In this document: positions 52,580 to 64,000 of the stretch, piece by piece
Numbering within the stretch: position 1 is the first letter of the stretch
Layout: each line of letters opens with the position of its first letter
Assembly: GCA_037013685.1 (NCBI GenBank)
Contig: CM072894.1
Coordinates: forward strand, 33,793,029 to 33,857,028
Length of the DNA stretch: 64,000 nt
Direction: 5' to 3'
Source of the DNA: Acridotheres tristis
Taxonomy: Eukaryota; Chordata; Aves; Passeriformes; Sturnidae
The notes under the pieces: model-generated
Databases searched by the model: none
What the model saw: the letters and a program-made list of their open reading frames with translations, nothing else
What the model was told of the DNA's origin: nothing
Program-made: the position numbers and the translations under genes

Positions 52580-55500
52580 GTGAGTACCTTATTATTACTT
52601 TAAATATTTTTTTCTCTAATAGTAATAAAAACTTTCACCTTGTAACTCTGCTTGGATTGCCAGGCAGACATTACAGTCTATAATATAGCTATGAATGGAA
52701 CTATATCACATTCCGTATGTCTTCATTTTCTTTATATGATAAGACATTAATAGGATTCATTCATGCTGATTATTACCTTTTTTTTCTTTTTTTTTGACAT
52801 GTTGTTGGTTTAGTCTTTCTCTGGGTAAGCAAATGCTAAACATCGATAAAATGTCAGTAACTTTCATTTTAAAGTCCCTGGTGAATGTAAGGCCAATACT
52901 TTTTCCTAAGTCTTGAATTGTATTTAACCAAAATAAATGTTATTCTAGCGTGACCATTTCTTTTTAATGAGTGCAGGTGTCTAATTTTTAGTTATTTTAA
53001 AAGCCATGATATTGCAAAAATACTGAAACGAGTATCCATCCTCATTAAAAGTTTTGATTAATAAGAACGATTCTCATAGTATAAAAAAGATGCACTTAAC
53101 ACCATTGCCTGCCTTCCTTTCTGCAGTGCATCTTCTCTCACTGAAGGTCATTTTCTTTGGAAGGTGCATGCGGTAGATGCAGAATCTTAAAATGTATTGT
53201 ATAAAAATGTGAGGCTTCATCACCATCTGTTACAAGTTTACAACTTGTTCCAGGGATCTGGGGAAACATATATCTTGCAAAAGATAGAAAATTTATTTTC
53301 AGAATAAGGATGGGTGAACCCATTGTCACTGCCATATACTGGAGTCTCAGAACAAGAGAATCCATGAAAAATAAAAAGATACTTAGTGTTACTCACTAAG
53401 GAAAAAGCTATTTTAATTCTGCCATTGTTACCTGGTTTTATAGTGAAAGGTGCAATAAAACTGCCCTGGAGTTTCAAACTCGGGGAAATTCATGCTTTAA
53501 TTATACAGCAAAGAGAGCACTGGGATATTATTATTCCCAGAATGATTGGCAGGAAGTCAGAGACTGAAACAAACTGGAGATCTTTCAGTAGGGGGAGATA
53601 GTAGCATTGGGTTTTTGTGGAGGAAGGCTGGAGGCTGGATTAAAAAAGGGGGAAAATGTGTGAAGTGACTATTAATAGAGGAGGAATTGTGAGGTGAAAT
53701 TCAGAACATGAAAAGGAAAGGCAGAGATTAGATTGCAAAAATTCCACTCCATGCATAACATGCCTAACAAACTGCTCGGTTACAACCTCAGCACAAGTTC
53801 CCCCAAGAATGTGCTGGATATTTCATAGATGTTTTGGAGTGTATGACCATTCCTCCAAGTAGAAGTGAGGCCAGAGGTCTCTGCACTGCTGAACTGTAAT
53901 AGAAAAATTCAGGGAACGTAATTAGATGTTTACTGTCTGTGTGATCATCAAAAAATTGTTCATACTTGAAACTGGATGTATCACTATTCCTTCAAAGGGG
54001 TTCATCCTTCTGAGTAGTGCATTATAGTTCTTGTGTTTCCTTCAAACTTGCTGTGACTTAGAGAAGCTTACCCCTTTTGGTTAGTCTAATGCGTAAATAA
54101 AAGCTAATCACATGGCATGAGATAAAAATTTCATGTTATCATTATATTTATGAGTTTATATTTGATATGCAGTTTTTTCCTATTATCGTTTTCTTGGATT
54201 AAGATGCTTGCATTTACTCACATTCTATTTACTCAAAGTGTTGTTTTTACTAAGTTCTGGCATAAACTATCTCAGGACAGCAGTAATTTATGTGAAGCTA
54301 AGTCCAATGTTTATGCAAGCTTCTGATGACATTTCATGCCGGGGTTGGTATTAGGAAGCAGCATGTGGAGGTGCCAAGTCTCCCGGCATGGCTGAGACTC
54401 AACAGATCTGAAGCCCTCCTCTTAATGGCCAGATATGCCTCCAGCCAAGATACTCAACTGCAGAGTCATGGGAAATACTTATGTACCAATTATGGGAAAG
54501 GCACATTTAATGAAAACTGTATGTTTACTTTCATAGTCTTAGTAAGATGGCCTAGATACTCGGTACAGCTGGCATATTGGCTGTGGTAGAAAAGCTTTCT
54601 CTTCCTATTTAGAGAATATATCATCCACATACTGTAACTGTACCAAAAGTGTTACTTGCGTGCTTTGCTTAAGATAAAGGATTATTAGGAAAAAAGACCT
54701 TAGGAGACCATCCCTAAATGTTACTTACGACGCATTTGTGCTCCCCTGAACAGTTGTGTTCTTAGCTATCAGCTCATGGATTTAATTGTTATTCACCTAC
54801 GGGTTATCTACTCGTTTGTCTGATTTTTAAATAATAATTGCTGTGCACAGAAAGAAAGTCTAGCAGTGATGTGAATAAACCATATTAATTAGTACATTTT
54901 CCTGTGTAGACGAGGTTACACACAGTAGCCAAATGTAGCAATATTCTCCCACAGATTAAAAATTTAGAGGTTGTCATTAACTATTGGCAAGACTTCCTGT
55001 TTAGTTACACTATTTTAAAATGAATATCAAAAGGATGTTTATTTTGATATATTCCACTCTACCTTAGATCAGAGTTTGGTCATTTGTCCCCTAGTTTGCT
55101 TCCTCACCATTTCAGAACAGGGGTCCTTTCTAAGATCTGATGAAACAAATCTCACACCATAATGCATATTTATCTATCCAACAAGGATTCACTTGTGAAT
55201 GTGACAAAAATTGAATGAATTCCACTTTTTCAGCCTCTTTTTGTATTTTTAGTTATTGAAGTAGAACTGTGAAGCAGAAGGTCTTTCTCCATTTTCTCAG
55301 CCATCTTGCAGAGCTGGTAGTGGAATTTAATAAAGAGAGGCAATAAAAATGTGCCCATTCTTGGAAACTTGCAAGGAAATTGTCACATATAATTTAATTT
55401 TTTTAAGGAAGCTCAGTTTTTCTCTTAATTCTTCCTGTATTTATGAATTACTTATAATAATTGCTGAATTATTCATTCATAATCTTTTATGAACTTCTAG

Positions 55501-55850
55501 TCCTGATTGTTGAGCTATCCAGATCTCTGCCTCTAAAGTCAAAACTATGTTGGGAAAACATGTTGTATCCTTGGTATTTCATGCAATATCCTAAATGGAA
55601 AAACCTCCCATGTCTGTGGTGTGACCTGCTGAGAATAAGAGAATAATTCTATACCATGAAGCAATCAGACTGAAGAAATACAGGGACTAGCCAAATATCT
55701 CCAGCATTTTTCATTTTCTGTCTTCTCAGGGACTTCAAGGAAAAGTTTTTGATAGAACAGCACATTCTGTGGGCTTTTTCTGTTTCTTCTTTTACTTTGT
55801 CATTCACAACCACCTTGGATGGACCTCAGGCTTTTCCGGGGCTATCTTCC

Positions 55851-55895
55851 CTTTTCAATCTGTATTCCTGTTTTTCAATCTGTTTTTCAATTTGC
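55851..55895. repeat. Short imperfect tandem repeat
   Basis: The unit ttttcaatctgt occurs two and a half times with irregular spacing. Confidence 0.5.
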
Positions 55896-58221
55896 TACCT
55901 TCTCCCTAGAAAGTGTCTGACAGGTAGCACTAGCCCTGAGCAGAGCAATGAGGAGAGCCTGAGACAATCCTCCCAGTTCACTGCAACTCACACACTTCTG
56001 CCAAGGGTGGGGCCCATTTTTGGTGTTTCTAACCCAGATATCATTTCCAGTCATTTCTGGAGTCGCCTATTTATTTTGTTATCCACGACCCTTTAAAATT
56101 CTGGCTGATTTTTTTTTCATTTTCTTTTTCAAAAAAAATATGTGAAAGGCATGAGTAGAACGCATTAAAAAAAATTAAAATATCAGTCTGTCTTGTACCT
56201 CAACAACATGCCATCCAATACTTCTCATAGCTGTGTTTTATCGTGTGAAAACAGTCTGATACTAAACTCTTTTCCAGGGAAGATCATTTGTCTGTGTGTC
56301 TAATGACAGAGTAAATGAACACCCCGAGCAGTTCGTATCCTAAACCTACCCAGGGTATCCAGTGTGGCTTGGGTTTTGTAAAGAAATACAGTCCTAATGC
56401 TCCAGGGAAATATAATTTAACTTTCATCTCTCTTTTGAAACATCCTTCATTTTCTCCCTCCATTCCCAAATCCAAGTTAGAGTTCTCAAATCAGCCTAAA
56501 TGAATTGAAAAATGACACTGCAGGCAGCAAAGTTGGTGATTACAGGTACCGTTTCCATTCTAAGCTGGACGTTGCAGATATTGTTTTCTGTTGCTTTTCT
56601 TGGAGCACAGGATGCTCTGACAGGAATGATACACAAAATTACATATTTGAGTCAATGCCTAAAAGCCACCCTGGGATCCATAACCTTGCTTAAAGATTTA
56701 AGAAAGACCTTTAGTCCACTTCTGAGAAGGTTCTTAGCTTAGAAAACTTTATCTTTCAACTTTACTTCTTAGCAGCTGTTATGTTTTTTTGCTGTCGTTT
56801 GTTTGACAGGATCCAGTTATAGGTTCCGATGTCTGTTTAAAGAAACAGGGAGGTTGTTGGCTTTAAAATTCCCTTACTGCTTGTGTGTTCAACATTTTCC
56901 CAGGCTTTTCTACATAGTTTGCCAAGTAAAGGGACTGACCTTTTGTAGCAAACACTTTTTCATTTCTAAATGCTCACTTTGATTTTTGTCCCATTTTATG
57001 CTCATTCCAAACTGTTTACAACCCACTAAAAATGACTGTGAATTATATGTTTGTGTAATGGATTCCTTTTGTGGTCGGAGTGGAATGTTTACTTTGAACA
57101 ATTAGTTATCTTTGGGCAGATTATAGTGACCTGAAAAAAGAATGGCTAAAATTATTATAGTACCTTAACTATTTCCTTTTGTTATCTTCTCTGTGTGTCC
57201 AGCATATTATTTACTGGTTTCATTGCTCTGAGACCCAGGGAACAAATCATGTTAAATAAGAGCAGCGACAAAAACCCCTCTGAGTGTGGGGCTTTTGGTT
57301 TGGGGGGTGATCTGGGGTAGCACCAGTGAGACTTCAGAGGGTACCATTAAGCAATTTTGAGAAGGCATGATTTTGATAAAAAATTAACTTATTGCTCTCC
57401 AAAATTCAGATTTCTCACAGGCTCCAAAGTCTGACACCCCAAAGTGCCTAAAACTGATACTCATTTTGGCTTTAATTAACTTAATGTCCATAGCTCTGCT
57501 TGATTGTGCACAAGATCATTACAGACATGCAGACATACAGTCTCATGCTGCAGAATATTCAGGGTTTAAGGAAGAAAATGCCTTTATGGTCAAAGATAAA
57601 GTACCTTATGGGATGTAGTAAAGAAATACAGTCATCCCAATGGAGAGAAATGAAGATAAAAACAGTATTTTAAACTACCTCACCTCCCAAATGCCATGCT
57701 GCCTTGTGACAGAAGGTTGTGTCCCTTTCATCAGTTTTATCTGTTAATCTAAAAGCTAAAGTGCAGCTAAAAGCACTTTAAAACCTATTTATAAAAAAAA
57801 AAAAAAGGAAAAAGAAAGTGATATTTCATTACCTTCTAAATCATATATTGCTTAAAAGGTAGTCAGTATTCTGGTAGAATGTTTACACAGAGGAGAGTTC
57901 ACTTATCTCAAGGAGTTAAGCAAAGAGGAAATGAGTTTTAAAAAATATAAAGTATTGTGAATATATTTATGTTGCTAGGAAAAAAATGAGTTTCTAAAAG
58001 AGTCTAATGCTATCTCATTTTCTAATGGAAGAAGACACCGAAGAAGAAATTTAAAAGAAAAAAAATCCCAGACACCTCCTAAAGCTGAGGATTCCCATGC
58101 TGGGATCATTGGCTTTGGTATGGTGGAGTGAGTGGATTATAAGCCAGTGAGGATGGCAGAACACACAAAGCTTGGGTAGACAAAGAATGGATTCACAGCC
58201 ACTGAATTAAACCCCTAGAAA

Positions 58222-58382
58222 TTTACAGAATTGTTTAGGTGGGAACAGCCTTCTAAGATCATTAAATCCAACTGTTCCCCCAGAGCTGTCATGGGCACCA
58301 TTAAACCATGTCCCCAGGTGCCATGTCTACAGAGCTTTTAAATCACTCCAGGGATGGGAACTCCATCACCTATCTCCACCTC
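58222..58382 (-). mobile_element. CR1 LINE 3'-end fragment, minus strand
   Basis: The plus strand reads as the complement of a CR1 3' end: 'cagaattgtttaggtggga' and 'cttctaagatcattaaatcc', then 'aactgttcccccagagctgt'. After these come 'accattaaaccatgtcccc', 'ggtgccatgtctacagagct' and 'cactccagggatgggaactc'. The element's 3' end is at the 58222 side. About 160 bp remains, 5'-truncated, non-coding. Confidence 0.9.
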
Positions 58383-59263
58383 TGTATCTATTATAATTCT
58401 CATTATCAGGTTTGAGTTCAACAGAATGTTCCTCAGGGTTTATTTAGCTTAAACAAAATTTTAAGTTTATTTGGTACTCACAAATAGTTCATTCCCATCC
58501 CTGAGGACCTGAGGGAGGCAGTAGAAAAGTACAGGGTAGTTCTGCCAGGGTGTGCTCCCCACCATCTCGGGGCTCCCAGTAACTGCACAGTGTTCCTGGG
58601 ACTCTTCCCAGCACGGTTAGACCAAACCCATCAGCCAGTGGCATAAAGGATTTATTCTGGCAAGGCTTCCCTGAGAAGGGAAACCTCAGGAGACTGACCT
58701 ATCCTTTGCCATTTTATATTTCTGTCTGAGTCCAGGATTATTCTCCAACAGCACTTGGCCCCTAAACAACCACTGAAATGTATTCTGTGTTTTTTCACTC
58801 TCATATCTTTCTATCCTCAGAGAAAGAAACTTCATGAATAGCAGTTTGTTTCCTACAAGTTCATTCACTGATTATCCTCCTCTGGAAATGTATTTTCCAA
58901 GCTCTTGTTTGATTCTCCCAGGCCTACACAAGCTTCCTTGCTTACTCTGATATAATTTTACATTCTGTTTCCAGTGGCTTTAGGATTCAGTACCCTGAAA
59001 GTACAGAGATCATGTTGCTCCACCAAATGATCTGAGCTCCCAGTTCTGCTAATTTTGTTCTGTTCATTCTTTCCCACTTTAGGATAATCTATTATGCTTG
59101 GATCCAGGCACGCACTAAAAGCTAATACTTCCATGAAGAATGTGCAATTTGTACTGTTTAGCTTGTGATGAGATTCCTGAAGTCTTTTATGATTCTATCT
59201 TGTTCCAAGGAGGGTTTTGCTCCCAACTTTTATATGCACTGAATGTAAAAGAAAAGAGGGGAG

Positions 59264-59282
59264 AAAAAAAAAGGGGGGGGGG
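59264..59282. repeat. Oligo-A / oligo-G run (A9G10)
   Basis: Nine adenines followed by ten guanines, within a longer purine-only stretch starting near 59249. A shorter A7G7-like run occurs at 60115-60128. Confidence 0.85.
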
Positions 59283-59546
59283 AACAAAACAAACTAATAG
59301 GAAAAAAAATTGCATGCACACAAAAATATCCAGCAGTTCAGCAGATAAAGCATTTTTCCAAGGAATTCTAGTGTGCAGAAGAAATCTGTTTCTGAGGGCA
59401 TTGAACTATGTTTACTTTAAAGTGGCCAAAGAGCATAAACTCAAATGTAGAGATGAATGCAATATAAAACAACAAAGTTCTGAGAAGAGCCCTTGCAAAC
59501 TTGTGATTTAAAATGGTGCTTTTTTTATTTTTTATTTCTTTTCTTT

Positions 59547-59570
59547 GTTGTTGTTGTTGTTGTTATTGTT
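59547..59570. repeat. (GTT)n microsatellite
   Basis: Six GTT units followed by ATTGTT, in T-rich surroundings. Confidence 0.88.
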
Positions 59571-60531
59571 TTTTAATAAACTCTTCTTTTGAGTAGAAAT
59601 TAGGAGCGGTTGTATTTAGTGCGAACATATTGGCAAGCTTTCCTCAGCCATTTCTGTCTTCAGGCTCAGGCAATCCCACTATAGCCACCTTTCTTAGAGT
59701 AAGAGCCATTTAATAGTGTTGTGCAAGGTCCAAGTCAGAGTTGGCTCTGAAGGGTATTCACTCTGGGGCCTCTGTGTCTGCTAGAAAGCCACATTCTGAG
59801 TTAGAAAAAAATATCAAGAAGTGTCAACAGGAAACATCACGGAAGGGCATACAAGACAAATTAGAGAAAAGGAGACAACAGACCAAAAGAAAAAAAGAGA
59901 AAAAAAAAGGGAATAAAAGCCTTGTAATGACAAGGCACAACTGAGAATAAATATATAATTATTTAAAAAATTGAAAGAAGAGACGCGAAGTTGGTTAGAA
60001 GAGGAATAAGCCATAAAACAGGCAGGCATTTGAACCAGTTGTTGTCTTTGTCATAGTTACCTGATACCTGGTTCATTGATTAATCTGTTCCAGAGAAATG
60101 TATCCATTTCTATTAAAAAAAGGGGGGGATTTGTATTTTAAGCCGTGCCAGTAACAACAAGCAGATACTCAGTGTGCACCAGAGTAACATTTACAATGCC
60201 TGGGCCAAATTCATGCCTTGTGTAATTTTATTGCTTTTACTGGAATTACACCAGAGATGAGTTTGGCCTTTTGCCTTTTTCTAGCATTGTATAATATATC
60301 TATTTGTGAACATGTAGAAGGAAACAGGGCATTTTGTCTTCCGAATTTTCCATAAAATCTTGTTCAATAGGCATAATAAATAAAACAAACCACTTAACCT
60401 ACGAAATAAAAAAGAATCAAACAACGTTGTCTAGATATTAAAATAATGTTAATGCACTTTGTAAATCAAGGAGTTGACACTTGTACACGCTGAAACAAAA
60501 AGTCCAGAGAAATTGAAAGCCAGCTGACTCT

Positions 60532-60550
60532 GTGTGTGTGTGTGTGTGTT
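60532..60550. repeat. (TG)n microsatellite
   Basis: About nine TG dinucleotides in a row. Confidence 0.9.
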
Positions 60551-62056
60551 ACTTGCCCTGTGCCAAAGAGAATGAAGGTCCTGACTCACCCCCTGGTCAA
60601 AGGCAGATTCAAGGAATCTCACACATGAGCGTATTCACCTCCCAGCCATGAAAAAGGTAAAAAGAAAGACACAAAACTCCTCTCTTTTCCCCTAAATAAG
60701 CTGAGGCTGTGAGGCACCATGCCCTGGTACAGTACACATGCCATCACAGACAAGGAGCTGGCAGGATTTCCACTGCAAACCCCATTTAGTCAGACTTTGC
60801 AGTTCAGCCATTAATAGAACACTTTGGGCTCACACTTTGCAAAATGAATCTTGGCCTAGAAGAGATGCTCACTCACACACAAACACACACAAAAATAGAA
60901 GTTAAGTCCATTAAGTTCCTTTAAAAGGAAAAGAGGTGTAATTTCAGATCCTTTCAATATCTCTCTGCTTAAATAGAAAGTTGTATTTTTTAAAATATTA
61001 TGAAAGCATAATTCCACAATGAAAACTAATCACTTTTCCTATGCAGGGGGAAAAAAAGCTACTACAACTACACTGTAATTTTTTCAAAAAAGTTTTACAG
61101 CAATAAAAAAAAAACACACTAAAAGAGAAGTTTTACTGTCCATATGCCACACTATGGGGTGAGTTTAAAAAAACCCGTCTTCTTTTTTTTCTGCCTGCAA
61201 TTCAAGATAGCAAATAACTGCACTTGTATTTTATTACTTCAATTATTTGCTGTAGCAGCTTGTGTTACATCAATGTTTTAATCATATAATACCACAGTCT
61301 AATGGGATTGATACCTAAGTGAGAGGAATTGTACCAACTGAGAGCTTCAGGAGGAAGGCAGAGGGCAAAGGAGGAGGACAGATTAAAAAGGAGGCTTTAT
61401 GTGAAGGTTTTCACTTCTTTAAGGGAAGATTTCTTTAGCTTGCTTTGCTCCCCTGAAATTATGAAGCTGATATTGTCAGCAATCTGCTAACAGAATTGTC
61501 CCTAAATTGGCTCCTGCATGATAAACCCCCAGGGAACTCACAAGTCTTTCAAAGATCTCCAGTTGTCTGTTGGCTCAGCAGATTGTTTCATTGTGATCAG
61601 GATCCACACAGATCATGGATCCAATTATATAGTAAACCAAATTCTTTTGTCTTCACTCAAACAATGGTTTGGGAGGAAGGGCCTGGATGTAAATGAGAGC
61701 AAAATGTGAGCATTTTGTTTCATAACACAACAGACCTCTTGGATCCTCCAGCTCTCTCCTTGTGGTTCCTTCATGCACTTTTTTTTTGGTGTCAGAGATG
61801 ATGCCTTTCAAATAACTGAAAATTTTGGGAAACAGATATTGCAATCAGAAACTGCTTTCTCATGTGCATTCTGTATAGGTTATTTCTTCCTATAATTCCT
61901 GCTTTATTAATACAAACCTCTGTCCACCAAGACAGATGGACACTTCTCTATAAGGGCCAGAATAGATCTATTCTGTGATTAATAGCTGTGCCTTACTGTT
62001 AAGGGAATGAGTCAGAGTTTTTTTGTTTCAGGGCCTTAAGCTGTATCTCTTTGGGG

Positions 62057-62104
62057 AAAAAAAAAACCAAAAAACAAACAAACAAAAAAAACAAGCAAAA
62101 AAAC
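62057..62104. repeat. A-rich / CAAA-rich run
   Basis: Adenine run of ten followed by CAAA units and further adenine runs. Confidence 0.88.
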
Positions 62105-63349
62105 CAATTACCCAGATTTTCATTCAAGATTTAAAAACAAAGGACAGGAATTTGTTAATTTGCCAAGATTATGGGCCATTAGCAGGTGATACTGTGACTC
62201 TGAAAATCACCATGGACGCCTCCAAACCAAGAGTAAGGTGATATCTGTGAAATGTCTTCACTCAGAAGATAAGAAAGACCCAAAAGGCAGAAATGCCTCT
62301 TTTCTTCACCTCTCCAGTAAAATTCCCCCCAATATTTCAAACCTTATGCTGTGATTTGTCAGTCCTGAGCTGACATACTGTTATATTAGAACACACCAAA
62401 GTAGCTGCCACCAAATGGCTTCGCCGTGCCAGCAGTAACCACACAACGGTGCTGGAGGTACCACAGCTTTTTGTTTATTTAGAAATGAAATTATTTTGAT
62501 GAGTGCCTGGTATCAGTTAGCAAGTGCTGAGTTCCTCATGGTGATAGTGCTCATGTTGACTTAAATGGAAAACGGATCAGCTCAGAAACCTTTAATAAGA
62601 AAAGTTCCTTCCTGTGCTTGTAGTGATGCCCTGTGGAGCCACGAGAACTAAAAATCTGTCAGCATACTTGGTAGAAACTTTGTTTCATGGTTCTCTAACT
62701 CATATGATTGAGATTAAAGTGAACAAAATCTTGGCACATAGCTTGGCAGGCGAGGAGCATTCCTGTGTTTGTGTGTGTGTGAGACAGAGGGACAAAGAGA
62801 GGGGGAAATTTAGCAGCCACTCATTCGGTGTTAAATTATCAGGTGCTACATATTTTTAATAGACCTTAGTAGAAAGATAAGATACATCCTCTGCTATTGA
62901 AAACTGCTTTCACTCAGACTGTAAGCTCAGCTTTGAACCAGCTGAGCATCTCCTCTAACCACTGAAAACAAAACCACTCCAATTCTCCAGCCCAAACCAA
63001 TTGCAAGCCAGACTTGCATCCAAACAAAGAGGTGGAAGGTTCTGGAAGGGTGCTATTTATGCAGGCAGGTTTTTCTACTTTTGATACTAAACCAGAGCAG
63101 CTACAAAATATTTTTTTTAATGCCCTGATCTGTGACCTGCAGGAGTGTCCTCACAGCAGTGGCTTCAAAGACATTTTTAAGATATTTTTAAATGCTTTTC
63201 AAACTCTCATGATGTGGATGCCTGAAAAGTATCTGAATTTGCACACTAGAAATTATTCACAATGGTGTCTTTTATTATCTCTCTTTCAGTTGCATTTTTG
63301 TGTTCTGATATGCCATACATTAAAAACACAAAGGCCACAGCTTACAGCA

Positions 63350-63370
63350 AGAGTTTCTGTTAGAAACTCT
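63350..63370. repeat. 9-bp perfect hairpin, 3-nt loop
   Basis: AGAGTTTCT and AGAAACTCT pair around GTT. This is within the range expected by chance in 64 kb. Confidence 0.5.
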
Positions 63371-64000
63371 GCAATTGCCTTGGATGTCTGTATAGTAAAT
63401 GTCATTAATAATTACTGGAATTTTCACCAAAGAAGGAAATTAGATATGGAAAGCACTTTATGCCAACTTCATCTTTCCAAGCCTTCAGAAATACCAGAGG
63501 GTCTATGTGAACCCTAGTAAAAGGGATGAGATTGGATTTCTACCTTCCTTACATCATTCCATGCCACAGTCAGCATTAAGACACAAAGACAACGATTCAA
63601 ATCGAATTTCTTCCTGCAGCTTTAAATTATAAAATAATTATCTTCCATGAAAGTATCAAACGATATTCATATTTATGCATTTACTTCACCCAAAATTCAG
63701 CTAACAGATATCCAGTGCATTTTATTGCCAACAACTAGGGTGTTTTCTTATCAGAAGTCAGGTTTTTTATATATTTCTTGCATGTCTCAGCTATGTTTTA
63801 GTTATATAATTTGTATTTCATTGAGGTTTTTTTATTTGCATATTTCAAAGCAGAAAGCAATTTGTTCCTTTTCAGACTATGCTTAAAAAACCTTTTCTGA
63901 GGAGTTCCTGAGCAATTCATACACAAGTTTTGTGCTATTTTAGTGTACTCTATCCTGGAATGCGTGTCAAACCATAGCATGAAAACTATGGAGCTGCTTC

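Larger units (their letters stand above)
1..64000 (+). other. ARHGAP15: ARHGAP15 gene, internal part; extends past both window edges
   Basis: Four plus-strand exons join into one open frame of 149 codons whose order matches the middle of ARHGAP15: PH domain end, linker, basic segment, RhoGAP start. The family (ARHGAP9, 12, 15, 27) are GTPase-activating proteins for Rho GTPases. ARHGAP15 is known as a Rac1-directed GAP of blood cells, recruited to membranes through a PH domain that binds phosphoinositides. Intron phases agree at all three internal joins (0, 1, 1). The first exon here begins inside the PH domain and the last ends before the RhoGAP arginine finger, so the gene must continue on both sides. 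Long introns fit the very large ARHGAP15 locus known in mammals. Paralogues are less likely because the linker wording (KPEHRKSL) and gene size point to ARHGAP15, but that comparison is from memory. Confidence 0.9.
52580..64000 (+). other. ARHGAP15: ARHGAP15 intron, 5' part of an intron of at least 11.4 kb
   Basis: Begins with donor gtgagt in phase 1. I searched for the next RhoGAP exon (GLDVDGIYRVSG-type coding sequence) and did not find it. Contents recognised are a minus-strand CR1 fragment at 58222-58382, an A9G10 run at 59264-59282, a GTT run at 59547-59570, a TG run at 60532-60550, an A/CAAA run at 62057-62104 and a GT run at 62768-62781. A 9-bp hairpin lies at 63350-63370. The 167-codon frame at 63014-63517 has no recognisable domain, signal peptide or codon-use signature of a gene. 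Confidence 0.85.

Noticed and set aside
55971..56100. Possible RhoGAP exon downstream of 52579
   Set aside because: The frame is open but does not contain the Gly-Ile-Tyr-Arg-Val-Ser-type loop or the following helix of RhoGAP domains.
61518..61709. Plus-strand frame with a TDHGSNY string resembling the TDxGxxF motif of retroelement integrases
   Set aside because: Only one short motif matches. No upstream catalytic Asp block, downstream Glu block, zinc-binding region or flanking LTR is visible, so chance is more likely than an old retroelement.
63014..63517. 167-codon plus-strand open frame
   Set aside because: No recognisable domain, signal peptide or splice context; frames of this length are expected occasionally across six frames of 64 kb. 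It lies inside the ARHGAP15 intron.

Overview
The window is vertebrate nuclear DNA, most likely from a bird. It is AT-rich and intron-dominated, with no prokaryotic gene layout. Five fragments of CR1-type LINEs are recognisable: three plus-strand 3' ends, one minus-strand 3' end and one older, split minus-strand copy. CR1 is the dominant interspersed repeat of birds and is also common in turtles and crocodilians. No SINE-like or primate/rodent repeats were seen. The species cannot be fixed from the sequence.

The only gene I can support is a central piece of ARHGAP15 (Rho GTPase-activating protein 15) on the plus strand. Four coding exons were found by joining canonical AG...GT sites with compatible phases: 20020-20118 (end of the PH domain), 22033-22159 (PH-RhoGAP linker), 43331-43453 (basic linker segment), and 52481-52579 (start of the RhoGAP domain). 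Together they give 448 coding bases, or 149 uninterrupted codons plus one base. The gene runs off both ends. The N-terminal region, most of the PH domain, and the RhoGAP catalytic core with its arginine finger are not in the window. The rest is intron: over 20 kb upstream, then 1.9 kb, 21.2 kb, 9.0 kb and over 11.4 kb.

The introns hold the CR1 fragments (about 10.5, 27.5, 36.6-37.6 and 58.3 kb), many A-rich or T-rich tracts and microsatellites (TA, GATT, CAAA, GTT, TG, GTTTT), a 30-bp tandem repeat at 4.9 kb, and several strong inverted repeats. The open reading frames of 60-169 codons scattered through the window look like chance or repeat-derived frames. I recognise none as a gene apart from frames crossing the four exons.

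I found no operon, CRISPR array, RNA gene or novel protein system. The least explained signals are a cluster of four hairpins at 24562-25186, a 71-nt two-stem hairpin at 44794-44864, adjacent hairpins at 27341-27381 beside a CR1 copy, a nested CR1 arrangement at 36.6-37.6 kb, and a possible frame-preserving cryptic exon at 20788-20868.
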